Shown: positions 1 through 5,922, counted from the first letter of the stretch. The stretch: 9,632 nucleotides of DNA from an uncultured Oscillospiraceae bacterium (GCA_910577365.1 CAJTMU010000088.1:1-9632); one strand, 5' to 3'. Numbers and translations: made by a program. The notes: generated from the letters alone by a model not told the origin.

Positions 1-455
1 GGAATTCATATCGGAAACTATCTTCTCAAAGTCGAGAATAAGAATGATCCTGTCCTTGAATTTGGCGATACCGGTAGCAATATTGTTTATGCCGTCGCCT
101 GAAATGCGGGGCGGCTTCTCAATATCCTCCCATGAAATGCGCTGTATTCCCTTGACGGAGGACACGTGAAAACCCACGTCCATCTGATTAAAATGGCATA
201 TGATAAGTAAATCATGCTCGGGATCAGAGCTTTCCTTGTTGAGAACCTTATGTAAATCGATCACCGAGATAACCTTATCGCGAGGGGTGAATACTCCCTC
301 AAATTCGGGTGGTGAATCGGGGACGGGAATCATCGGTTCATAGTTCATAATCTCAATGACCTTGGCGATATTTATGCCAAAGCTCTGCGCGCCCACCATG
401 AATTCAAGCACCTCAAGCTCGTTTGTACCGCTTTCGAGGAGGATATTGTTTTCCA
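1..455 (-). CDS. cheV: CheV-like chemotaxis coupling protein, N-terminal CheW domain (partial)
   Basis: The gene reads leftwards and runs off the window edge, so only about 151 residues are seen. The start ATG (453-455) has a good Shine-Dalgarno, AAGGAG at 465-470 on the minus strand. The protein opens MENNILLESGTNELEVLEF and continues as a CheW-like SH3-type fold: FGINIAKVIEI, then VFTPRDKVISVIDLHKVL, then a C-terminal strand ending ILILDFEKIV. CheW domains bridge chemoreceptors and the CheA kinase at the cytoplasmic face of the membrane. The opening residues are typical of clostridial CheV, in which the CheW domain is followed by a phosphorylatable receiver domain. That second domain would lie outside the window, so a plain CheW remains possible. 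The gene diverges from the motility-protein gene at 680. Its leader (456-533) holds two short hairpins (485-499 and around 512-528) of unknown meaning. Confidence 0.8.
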
Positions 456-540
456 TAGTCAAAGCTCCTTTTTCATTTTTTTGAGGACTAAAAAAGTCCA
501 TATTTTACCAAAACATAATAAGAAATTATGTCCTTGTTAT

Positions 541-569
541 ATTATACAACACTCTTAAAAAAAAATCAA
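541..569 (-). promoter_or_regulatory. Sigma-A promoter of the cheV-like gene
   Basis: On the minus strand TTGATT (564-569) and TATAAT (541-546) are separated by 17 bp. Transcription would start near 534, giving a leader of roughly 78 nt. The spacer contains a run of T. Confidence 0.7.
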
Positions 570-619
570 CACATTTTGTAAAGTTTATCGTCATTTTTTA
601 AAAATAGTTTAAAACCCGC

Positions 620-648
620 TTGACAAGAGGGATAGGATATGGTATACT
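620..648 (+). promoter_or_regulatory. Consensus sigma-A promoter of the yjfB-like gene
   Basis: TTGACA (620-625) and TATACT (643-648) lie 17 bp apart, with GG just before the -10. The predicted start is near 655, only about 25 nt before the ATG. It is divergent from the cheV-like promoter, so this motility gene appears to use sigma-A rather than the flagellar sigma factor. Confidence 0.85.
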
Positions 649-679
649 TAAATCAATGAAAATGCAAGGAGGAATTGTT

Positions 680-868
680 ATGGAATCCTATATTGCGGGG
701 CTTTCCATGCAGATGGCTATGTCTAATATGCAGACCTCGCTTTCTGTTGGTATGCTGAAAAAGACAATGGACAGCGCTGAAGAAAGCATGGAAATAATGA
801 CCGAAATGCTTGACGCGAATATGCCGTCCCCCGACGGCAGGGGAACAGTGATGGATGTCCGTGCCTGA
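680..868 (+). CDS. YjfB-family putative motility protein (62 aa)
   Basis: The start is ATG 680, chosen because AAGGAGG (666-672) sits directly upstream. An in-frame ATG at 620 would put the start inside the -35 box. The 62-aa product begins MESYIAGLSMQMAMSNMQTS and continues with a Met- and Ser-rich amphipathic stretch (LSVGMLKKTMDSAEESMEIM, residues 21-40) and a short proline-containing tail. The pattern of an N-terminal A-LSM-M-Q segment followed by V--MLKK-MD-AE matches the small YjfB-like 'putative motility protein' family found near flagellar or chemotaxis genes in Firmicutes. Its molecular function is not known. There is no signal peptide and no cysteine. It is a single-gene unit with its own strong promoter and terminator, next to the cheV-like gene, which fits a motility role. 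Confidence 0.75.
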   Translation: MESYIAGLSMQMAMSNMQTSLSVGMLKKTMDSAEESMEIMTEMLDANMPSPDGRGTVMDVRA

Positions 869-875
869 AAAAGAG

Positions 876-905
876 ATTCTGCCCTTAAGGGGGCAGAATT
901 TTTTA
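876..905 (+). terminator. Intrinsic terminator after the yjfB-like gene
   Basis: A 9-bp perfect stem, ATTCTGCCC (876-884) with GGGCAGAAT (891-899), closes a 6-nt loop and runs into a T-rich tract (899-905). It lies just past the TGA. Confidence 0.9.
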
Positions 906-920
906 TATTAACAAATACAA

Positions 921-1017
921 CTTGTAGAAAAAGTTACAGCAACAAAATGCTGACGCAGGAAATTTAAATAATTAAGCTTTAGATCAACACTTTATATAAG
1001 CTGAAATTAATAGAGCC
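921..1017 (+). repeat. Dispersed AT-rich repeat, copy 1 (uninterrupted)
   Basis: This stretch matches the minus strand of 7567-7789 in two blocks. Block 1 (921-965) agrees with 7745-7789 at about 38 of 45 positions, starting CTTGTAGAAAAAGT and ending GCAGGAAATTT. Block 2 (960-1017) shares AAATTTAAATAA (960-971) and TCAACACTTTATATAA (984-999, one mismatch), and ends in GAGCC. In the other copy the two blocks are separated by an extra 129 bp; here they are continuous. There is no coding potential. It lies between the yjfB terminator and the glycosyltransferase promoter. Confidence 0.65.
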
Positions 1018-1195
1018 TATTTTTGTTATTTTTCGTCTTTTCTCTCATTTTTGCGTAATCTTTACCGAAAATTTACTTTTTTCTTAACCAAAATCTTAAC
1101 TCATTGCTAATATGATATAAATATAGAGTTAGCTTATCAAAACCGATAAAACAAGAAAACTTTCCTAAAAAAATCTTACAATATTGAAACAAGTA

Positions 1196-1224
1196 TTGAC
1201 AAGGCGCACGAAAAGTCGTATAAT
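1196..1224 (+). promoter_or_regulatory. Perfect-consensus sigma-A promoter of the glycolipid operon
   Basis: TTGACA (1196-1201) and TATAAT (1219-1224) are separated by 17 bp. The predicted start near 1231 gives a leader of about 47 nt. Nothing between 1018 and 1195 looks coding; that stretch is AT-rich with only a weak GCTAA/TTAGC inverted pair (1106-1110 and 1129-1133). Confidence 0.9.
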
Positions 1225-1277
1225 TAAATCGGTCGTATAAATAAGCCACAAAATCATCAAAAACGAGGATTAATAAA

Positions 1278-2360
1278 ATGCCAATTGAAATAAATATGCT
1301 TTCCAGCGCGACAAATGTAAAAGGTCAGGGCGTCGGTTCTATGTATATGGAACAGGTGGGACTGATAAAGGAGATGCCGGACTGCTTCACAGTATTTGAA
1401 AACAACGTCAGACTATCTCCAATCACTCACTACCACACGGTGGATTTCAAATTTTTTCTTTCCAGACCGCTTCTGACTTCAAAGGGCGCAAGCGTAGGTT
1501 ATGTACATATGCTGCCCGAATCCGTGGACGGCTCTCTAAAGCTGCCATGGCTTGTCAAAAAAGCGTTTTACAGCTATATGATATCATTTTACAAGGGAAT
1601 GGATTTCCTTGTAACGGTAAACCCTTATTTTGTAGACGTTTTAAGTGACAAATACCATATTCCGCGTGAGCGGATAACATATATCCCGAACTTTGTTTCG
1701 GGAAAAGGCTTTCATAAAGTATCCACCGAAAAACGAGAGGAATTCCGCAGGAAATATAATATCGCACCCGATGCTTTTGTGGTAATGAGCGCGGGTCAGA
1801 TACAGGTGCGCAAGGGTATCTTTGATTTCCTTAAAATGGCGGAGATGCTGCCAGATGTTACTTTCGTATGGGCAGGCGGTTTCTCGTTCGGATCAATCAC
1901 CGACGGCTATAAGGAAATGAAAGCGGTTATGGAAAATCCCCCTAAAAATGTTATTTTTACCGGAATAATCGACAGGGAATATATGAATGAGATATTCAAT
2001 ATTGCCGATGTAATGCTTCTCGCTTCCTTTTCCGAGCTGTTCCCGGTAACAATTCTTGAGGGAATGTGCGTTCATCTTCCGATACTTCTTAGGGATCTGC
2101 CGATTTACAAGGGCATTCTTGCAGACTACTACCTGAAAGCCTCAGACGTTGACGGCTTCGTTTCCGAAATACAAAGGCTGAGAGCCGACAAGGACTATTA
2201 TGCCGCCGCAAGCGCAATGTCTAAAAAGGGCAACGATTTTTACTCCAAGGACAATGTCGTAAAAATGTGGAAGGAATTTTACACACGCGTTTACGACGCT
2301 ATTCCCGAAAAGAAGAGAAAAGCCCTTCCCTCATCAAAAAAACTCCGCGCAGAAAAATAA
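1278..2360 (+). CDS. GT4 glycosyltransferase, CpoA/LafB-like glycolipid synthase
   Basis: The 360-aa GT-B-fold protein starts at ATG 1278, 9 nt after GAGG. It lacks a signal peptide or transmembrane segment, as expected for a peripheral enzyme on the inner membrane face. The N-terminal half contains HYHTVDFKFFLS (51-62), GYVHMLPESVDGSLKLP (74-90), VNPYFVD (114-120) and YIPNFV (135-140). The C-terminal half contains AGQIQVRKG (172-180), FVWAGGFSFGSITDG (196-210), ENPPKNVIFTG (219-229) and the E-x7-E motif E253-LFPVTIL-E261 that contacts the nucleotide-sugar donor. These stretches closely resemble streptococcal CpoA and lactobacillal LafB, which add a galactose to monoglucosyl-diacylglycerol to make the diglycosyl membrane lipid. 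Sugar specificity cannot be read from the sequence, so glucosyl transfer to diacylglycerol is an alternative. The tail (342-360) is Lys-rich and could help membrane binding. It is the first gene of an operon with the membrane protein downstream. The partner monoglucosyl-DAG synthase often adjacent in lactic acid bacteria is not here. Confidence 0.85.
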   Translation: MPIEINMLSSATNVKGQGVGSMYMEQVGLIKEMPDCFTVFENNVRLSPITHYHTVDFKFFLSRPLLTSKGASVGYVHMLPESVDGSLKLPWLVKKAFYSYMISFYKGMDFLVTVNPYFVDVLSDKYHIPRERITYIPNFVSGKGFHKVSTEKREEFRRKYNIAPDAFVVMSAGQIQVRKGIFDFLKMAEMLPDVTFVWAGGFSFGSITDGYKEMKAVMENPPKNVIFTGIIDREYMNEIFNIADVMLLASFSELFPVTILEGMCVHLPILLRDLPIYKGILADYYLKASDVDGFVSEIQRLRADKDYYAAASAMSKKGNDFYSKDNVVKMWKEFYTRVYDAIPEKKRKALPSSKKLRAEK

Positions 2361-2405
2361 AAGTATGTTTGCAGGTATCATATCGACAATAAGGGGGGCG
2401 TGTGA

Positions 2406-3455
2406 TTGAAAAGAAAAAATCTGATAAATCTTCTGATATGCGCTGCCGCCTTTATATTTATGGCAGTTTATATACTGTTTGTGGACGGAATTGACAATCT
2501 CCTTACCTCCATAGCGAAAATTAAGGTTGGCTTTCTGATTCTGGCAGTAGTGCTTATGCTGGTATATTGGATGATGGAAGCATGGGGTCTGCACGCGGCT
2601 TTGAAAGCTCTGCATCCTCGTCAGAAATTCCGAAAAACGCTGCTTGTGACAATGCTGGGGCAGTACTACAACTGCATAACGCCCTCCGCATCGGGCGGTC
2701 AGCCTATGCAGGCATTTTACCTGACACAGTTTGGAACACCGCTTTCGGACAGCATGACAGCACTGTTGAGTAAATTTATAGTATATCAGTTTGTATTGAT
2801 TGTCTATACTGGCGCTGTTCTGCTGATACGCTTCAAGAAATTTACGGGACAGTTCGCACCGCTTATGATGATGGTGATAATTGGGTTTATCGTCAACGCG
2901 GTGGTCATCGCGCTGCTGCTTATGCTGGCATTCTTTAAAACACCCGTGAAAAAAGCCTCTCTATGGGGCGTAAAAGCGCTGGGAAAGCTGCATATCATAA
3001 AAGCCGAAAACATAGAAAATAAGCGCGATGAAATATCCGATATAATAGAAAAATATCACAGCAATTTCTGCTTTATCCGCACTAAGCCCCTGCTTCTGCT
3101 TAAAATGATTATTTATACCATTGTACAGCTTACCGCATATTTTTCGGTATCATATATAATTTATCTGGGATTCGGACTTTCTGAAACGGATTATTTTACC
3201 ATTTTGTCATGCCAAGCGTTTGTAATGCTGGTTTCGGCGGTAGTGCCGCTTCCCGGAGCGGTTGGCGCAGCGGAAGGCAGCTATTCCCTGTTCTTTAAGG
3301 ATATTTTTACGGGCGGCGGGCATTCCTTTGTTGGGATCTCGGTATTCATCTGGAGATTCCTGACTTTTTACCTTCCCATTATCATGGGGCTTGTGATATC
3401 GCCGTTTCTCGGAAAACTGACTAAAAATGTTCCGGCGGCAGACAATACAGCATAA
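2406..3455 (+). CDS. LPG-synthase-TM / UPF0104 family membrane protein (flippase-like)
   Basis: The 349-aa protein starts at TTG 2406. An in-frame TGA (2403-2405) sits directly before it, and AAGGGGG (2391-2397) is a strong ribosome site 8 nt upstream; the next in-frame ATG is codon 19 and lacks one. Hydrophobic segments lie near residues 7-26, 41-58, 122-142, 151-176, 232-256, 262-282 and 307-336, so it is polytopic. Family signatures are GQYYNCITPSASGGQP (85-100) and PLPGAVGAAEGSY (281-293). The fold is shared with the membrane half of MprF, which moves aminoacylated phosphatidylglycerol across the membrane, but the soluble lysyl-transferase domain is absent. It lies 45 nt after the glycosyltransferase, an arrangement also seen beside glycolipid synthases in other Firmicutes. 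A role in flipping or trafficking the glycolipid is inferred, not shown. Confidence 0.85.
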   Translation: MKRKNLINLLICAAAFIFMAVYILFVDGIDNLLTSIAKIKVGFLILAVVLMLVYWMMEAWGLHAALKALHPRQKFRKTLLVTMLGQYYNCITPSASGGQPMQAFYLTQFGTPLSDSMTALLSKFIVYQFVLIVYTGAVLLIRFKKFTGQFAPLMMMVIIGFIVNAVVIALLLMLAFFKTPVKKASLWGVKALGKLHIIKAENIENKRDEISDIIEKYHSNFCFIRTKPLLLLKMIIYTIVQLTAYFSVSYIIYLGFGLSETDYFTILSCQAFVMLVSAVVPLPGAVGAAEGSYSLFFKDIFTGGGHSFVGISVFIWRFLTFYLPIIMGLVISPFLGKLTKNVPAADNTA

Positions 3456-3495
3456 AACACAAAACGAACCGCAAAAACGCGGTTCGTTTTGTGTT
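3456..3495. terminator. Shared bidirectional terminator between convergent operon and hsp20
   Basis: A 17-bp perfect inverted repeat, AACACAAAACGAACCGC (3456-3472) with its complement at 3479-3495 and a 6-nt loop. It begins directly after the TAA of the membrane protein and 34 bp past the hsp20 stop. Weak T-rich stretches on both strands suit use from either direction. Confidence 0.85.
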
Positions 3496-3529
3496 AAGAG
3501 GCAAATCGCCGTTTGGTATAAACGACAAT

Positions 3530-3946
3530 TTATTCAATGGAGATAAATCGGCTTGTTTCGGCTTCCGGCAGGGTTTCCTTTTTAGGAACGCTCAGCTTAA
3601 GTGTTCCATCTTCAAACCTTGCCTTGATATCATCCTGCTTCAAAGCGCTCCCAACATAGAAGCTGCGGCTGAAAGAGCCGGAATAGCGCTCGCGGCGGAT
3701 ATATTTGCCGTCCTCGTTTTTTTCGTCGTTGACATAGCCGGAATTGGTGCTTACGGTAAGATAGCCGTCGTTAAGCTCTGCTTTTACGTTCTCTTTCTTT
3801 ACTCCTGGCATATCTATCGTCAGCTCGTAACCGCCGTCCTTTTCCATAATGTCCGTTTTCATCATTCTGCTTTCCCTGCTTGTTATGGGCGCTCCGAAGA
3901 AGTCATCAAAAATATTATTGGTTCTGAATACGCTTGGCATCAACAT
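3530..3946 (-). CDS. hsp20: Small heat-shock protein, Hsp20/alpha-crystallin family
   Basis: This 138-aa protein is of normal family length. The start ATG (3944-3946) has AAAGGAG (3956-3962, minus) 9 nt upstream; a second ATG two codons later is less well placed. The alpha-crystallin domain spans about residues 30-122: TDIMEKDGGYELTIDMPGVK at 31-50, GYLTVST at 61-67, RRERYSGSFSRSF at 84-96 and FEDGTLKLSVPKK at 111-123. The I-x-I anchor used for oligomer assembly is ISI at 135-137. The N-terminal arm (FDDFFG, 13-18) is typical of bacterial class A proteins. It is an ATP-independent cytoplasmic holdase that binds unfolding proteins under stress. It is monocistronic. Control by HrcA is indicated by a CIRCE element over its promoter. 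Confidence 0.95.
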   Translation of the reverse strand: MLMPSVFRTNNIFDDFFGAPITSRESRMMKTDIMEKDGGYELTIDMPGVKKENVKAELNDGYLTVSTNSGYVNDEKNEDGKYIRRERYSGSFSRSFYVGSALKQDDIKARFEDGTLKLSVPKKETLPEAETSRFISIE

Positions 3947-4053
3947 AAATCATTACTCCTTTACTTATAAATTTTCCCGCGCCTCGCGGACTTCACTTTG
4001 CGAATTTTATATCGGCTTTCCGCGAAAACTCCGCATAAATTCTTTAAATAACT

Positions 4054-4069
4054 GCGGAAAATTTTCCGC
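4054..4069. other. 16-bp perfect palindrome in the hsp20 leader
   Basis: GCGGAAAATTTTCCGC is fully self-complementary and lies in the roughly 190-nt untranslated leader of hsp20. A second GC hairpin, CCGCG-AGG-CGCGG in the mRNA, lies at about 3979-3991 near the ribosome site. These could be a protein-binding site or RNA structure. No direct pairing to the AAAGGAG ribosome site was found. Confidence 0.45.
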
Positions 4070-4146
4070 GCGGCAGGCACATTGTTCTTTCTAAACAGTG
4101 CACCGCATTTTTATAATATATTATGCCGCTTTTATGTTCTGAATAT

Positions 4147-4175
4147 ACTATATCACAACTTTTTAGCACTGTCAA
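4147..4175 (-). promoter_or_regulatory. Sigma-A promoter of hsp20
   Basis: On the minus strand TTGACA (4170-4175) and TATAGT (4147-4152) are separated by 17 bp. Transcription would start near 4140, leaving a long leader of about 190 nt before the ATG. Confidence 0.85.
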
Positions 4176-4189
4176 CCCAAGAGTGCTAA
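4163..4189. promoter_or_regulatory. CIRCE operator (HrcA binding site)
   Basis: Left arm TTAGCACTG (4163-4171), 9-nt spacer (4172-4180), right arm GAGTGCTAA (4181-4189). This is the CIRCE element TTAGCACTC-N9-GAGTGCTAA with one change (G for C at 4171). The -35 box of the hsp20 promoter lies within it, so bound HrcA repressor would block polymerase. CIRCE is best known upstream of groESL and dnaK; finding it on a stand-alone hsp20 places this gene in the HrcA regulon. Confidence 0.92.
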
Positions 4190-4330
4190 TTTTCTCTTTC
4201 TTTTCATTATTTTCACGTTTATTTCGGGATAATGACAACAAATCTCTGGTCTGCAATAAAAAAACAAAAGATTTGACTGATAAATTAACATTTTATAAAT
4301 TAATTATTTAAGTTATCGGAGGATAGCAAA

Positions 4331-4378
4331 ATGAGTTTATTCAAAAAATTACAAAAGTTAACAATTCAGATAACTTGA
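4331..4378 (+). CDS. Possible 15-aa reading frame, MSLFKKLQKLTIQIT
   Basis: An ATG follows a good ribosome site (GGAGGA, 4318-4323) and opens a 15-codon frame ending in TGA. A weak promoter-like pair, TTGACT (4273-4278) and TAAATT (4296-4301), lies upstream. AAGTTATC (4311-4318) and GATAACTT (4369-4376) form an inverted repeat around the frame. It is in the same reading frame as the small ORF at 4508, with two stops (4376-4378 and 4439-4441) and a TAG (4466-4468) in between. It is either a tiny leader-type ORF or the start of a decayed gene. The rest of 4190-4330 shows nothing coding. Confidence 0.3.
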   Translation: MSLFKKLQKLTIQIT

Positions 4379-4507
4379 GTTATAATATGGGAATCTGCCG
4401 TCTGCGCAAACAAAAAGCAACCTTTCTTCACCAGAGCATGATGTGAATGGAATAGGAAGCAATGTTAGTGTTCCATATGCAATATTGGAAAAAAGGAGCG
4501 CCAAAGC

Positions 4508-4645
4508 GTGGAGCTGTTTCGATTCGCGGGAACATATGTCAATTTGGGGACAAATATTGTCGGTCAGATAACAAAATTGCAGGGCTGCAAGGTCAAAGTA
4601 ATATATAATCCGACAAAGCCAAAAATCGCAAAGGTCATTGAATGA
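4508..4645 (+). CDS. Small hypothetical protein (45 aa) or C-terminal gene remnant
   Basis: A GTG start at 4508 is preceded 9 nt upstream by AAAAGGAG (4491-4498). The 45-aa product runs from VELFRFAGTYVNLGTNIVGQ to the end KVKVIYNPTKPKIAKVIE. The final part, with hydrophobic-x-YNP-x-x-P-x-x-A, recalls the C-terminal strand of small bacterial membrane-associated proteins of the DUF3592 type, but the match is short. Another frame at about 4395-4565 also reads sensibly (containing NGIGSNVSVPYAILEKRSAK), which suggests that 4331-4645 could be one gene broken by frameshifts and stops. Function is unknown. It ends 17 nt before the -35 of the acetyltransferase cassette. Confidence 0.4.
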   Translation: MELFRFAGTYVNLGTNIVGQITKLQGCKVKVIYNPTKPKIAKVIE

Positions 4646-4661
4646 AAATCAATAAAAACGC

Positions 4662-4690
4662 TTGACAAATCGCCAAAGTCATGATATAAT
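4662..4690 (+). promoter_or_regulatory. Perfect-consensus sigma-A promoter of the acetyltransferase cassette
   Basis: TTGACA (4662-4667) and TATAAT (4685-4690) are 17 bp apart. Predicted start near 4697 gives a structured leader of about 164 nt ahead of the acetyltransferase ATG. Confidence 0.9.
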
Positions 4691-4720
4691 GTTAACAATA
4701 ATGAAAGGCAGGTGAATGAC

Positions 4721-4777
4721 ATGAAAAAATATATTTGTCCTTTTCGGGAATATCTGTCATTCGCTTTTGCCGCTTAA
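4721..4777 (+). CDS. 18-codon upstream leader peptide MKKYICPFREYLSFAFAA
   Basis: ATG 4721 follows an AGGTG ribosome site (4710-4714) about 24 nt into the predicted transcript, and the frame ends at TAA 4775-4777. The stop codon overlaps the left arm of a 14-bp inverted repeat whose right arm reaches the acetyltransferase ribosome site. Such short frames, placed just before alternative hairpins, are typical of ribosome-mediated attenuators of inducible resistance genes (for example erm and cat leaders), where stalling on the leader changes the RNA fold. The aromatic-rich peptide matches none that I recognise, so the inducer is unknown. Translation is inferred from position and ribosome site only. 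Confidence 0.6.
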   Translation: MKKYICPFREYLSFAFAA

Positions 4778-4852
4778 CGCGCTCAACGCGGCGTTGCAAT
4801 ACGGAAATCAAGGCGTTCCCGATGAGGGAACGTCTTTTTTGAGCGCGTTAAG
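4773..4852 (+). promoter_or_regulatory. Attenuator: nested alternative RNA hairpins before the GNAT gene
   Basis: Outer arms CTTAACGCGCTCAA (4773-4786) and TTGAGCGCGTTAAG (4839-4852) are perfectly complementary over 14 bp. The right arm overlaps AAG of the AAGGAG ribosome site (4850-4855). Inside are CAACGCGGCGTTG (4784-4796) and the terminator hairpin 4812-4834. The 5-mer AACGC occurs twice (4776-4780, 4785-4789) and its complement GCGTT three times (4791-4795, 4813-4817, 4845-4849). The left arm of the terminator can therefore be captured by upstream AACGC, which would act as an antiterminator. The layout supports control both at termination and at translation start. Confidence 0.75.
4812..4840 (+). 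terminator. Intrinsic terminator inside the GNAT leader
   Basis: GGCGTTCCC (4812-4820) pairs with GGGAACGTC (4826-4834) over 9 bp including one G-U, loop GATGA, followed by six T (4835-4840). It lies 20 nt before the acetyltransferase ATG and after its promoter, so it is an attenuator rather than an end-of-gene signal. Confidence 0.88.
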
Positions 4853-4860
4853 GAGAATTT

Positions 4861-5859
4861 ATGTACAAATTGTATTTTACGGAAGTAACGAATGAAAACC
4901 GCGCGGATTTTCATCGGCTGAGCATTACCGTCAGCGACCACCTTACCCGTAAGCTGGCAGCGGAGATCGCAGCGGCGCAGTGGCAGCGCGCGGAATGTTT
5001 GAGCTGGGTCGTGAACATACTCTACGACTATAAGACCAAAAGCGACGCTTTCAACGTTATCGCGAGAGCGGACGGAGAGGTCATCGGGCGGCTTCAATGC
5101 CTGCAAAGCGCGAACGAGCCGCGGCTCTGGTATTACGGGGATCTTTTTGTCAAGCCCGCGTTACGCCGCCGCCATATCGGAGAACGAATGCTGCAAACGG
5201 CGCTGGAAACGCTTTGCGACAGAGGCTGCCGCACGCTGCGCTGTTATGTGGAGCCGGACAATATCCCGTCGCTGTCGCTCCAGCGCAAGCACGGCTTTTC
5301 GGAAAAGCCGTTTCTGCCGTTCGACGAGATCGTAAACGAGGGCAGGCTGATGTTCGAGAGAGAGCTTTGCGCCTTTGAAGCCGTCCGCGCGGACGAGGAG
5401 GACGCGCGCTATATCTGTGAGGCTTATGAAAAGAGCGCCGCGGAGCTGCACGGCAAAAAGCTCGACAAACAGGGCTGCCGGGACTTTTTCAGGGAAATAA
5501 AAGAAATGCTTGTGCACAATGACCACGATGAGGAAAATTTCCTTATTTATCTGGGAGCACTCCCCTGCGGCTGGTTAAAAGTCAACGGCTTGCAAAGCGG
5601 CGATACAGGGTGGATATCCATGCTCGCCATCGAGCCGAATTATCGCCGCCGAGGCGCTGGCAGCTTTGCTGTAAATTTTGCGTTAAATTTTATGGCTCAG
5701 TATGGAAAGAAAAATGTTAAAATTCATACAACCGAGGATAATATTTCCGCGCAAGCGTTATATGAAAGCTGCGGTTTTTCCGTCTGCGAAAGCTATCGCG
5801 GCATTTCCGGCGACGGAATGGACAGGACGTATCTTACGCTGGAAAAAAATATAAATTAA
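4861..5859 (+). CDS. Tandem GNAT-domain acetyltransferase
   Basis: The 332-aa protein starts at ATG 4861, 5 nt after AAGGAG. It has two GCN5-related N-acetyltransferase domains. The first covers about residues 60-150, with LFVKPALRRRHIGERML (95-111; acetyl-CoA pyrophosphate loop RRRHIG) followed by YVEPDNIPSLSLQRKHGF (129-146). The second covers about 226-312, with MLAIEPNYRRRGAGSFAVNF (254-273; loop RRRGAG) and TEDNISAQALYESCGF (291-306). Both keep the R-x-x-G/A core, so both could bind acetyl-CoA; in other two-domain GNATs often only one is active. It is cytoplasmic, and the substrate cannot be read from sequence. The attenuator upstream suggests induction by a translation-affecting compound, so an antibiotic or toxin acetyltransferase is plausible but unproven. 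GC is about 60% through 4920-5480, higher than the neighbours, hinting at acquisition by transfer. No clear terminator follows in 5860-5922. Confidence 0.88.
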   Translation: MYKLYFTEVTNENRADFHRLSITVSDHLTRKLAAEIAAAQWQRAECLSWVVNILYDYKTKSDAFNVIARADGEVIGRLQCLQSANEPRLWYYGDLFVKPALRRRHIGERMLQTALETLCDRGCRTLRCYVEPDNIPSLSLQRKHGFSEKPFLPFDEIVNEGRLMFERELCAFEAVRADEEDARYICEAYEKSAAELHGKKLDKQGCRDFFREIKEMLVHNDHDEENFLIYLGALPCGWLKVNGLQSGDTGWISMLAIEPNYRRRGAGSFAVNFALNFMAQYGKKNVKIHTTEDNISAQALYESCGFSVCESYRGISGDGMDRTYLTLEKNIN

Positions 5860-5922
5860 TGTGCAAAACGCCAAATTTTTATCCAAAAAATGTGCAGGTT
5901 GCATAAATACATAAAATTACCA

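Noticed and set aside
1118..1149. A possible flagellar sigma promoter (TAAA at 1118-1121 and CCGATAA at 1143-1149)
   Set aside because: The gap is about 20 bp instead of 15, and a perfect sigma-A promoter lies 50 bp downstream.
2402..2404. GTG 2402 as start of the membrane protein
   Set aside because: It is in a different frame. TTG 2406 is in frame, preceded by an in-frame stop, and well spaced from AAGGGGG.
3491..3970. A 159-codon plus-strand frame antisense to hsp20
   Set aside because: It is the shadow of a clear alpha-crystallin gene on the other strand, starts in the terminator, and has no ribosome site.
4783..5106. A 107-codon minus-strand frame over the attenuator and GNAT start
   Set aside because: It runs opposite a coherent promoter-leader-GNAT arrangement and has no ribosome site.
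5161..5526. A 121-codon minus-strand frame and two plus-strand frames over the first GNAT domain
   Set aside because: They are open only because of the high GC of the GNAT gene; the GNAT motifs fix the true frame.
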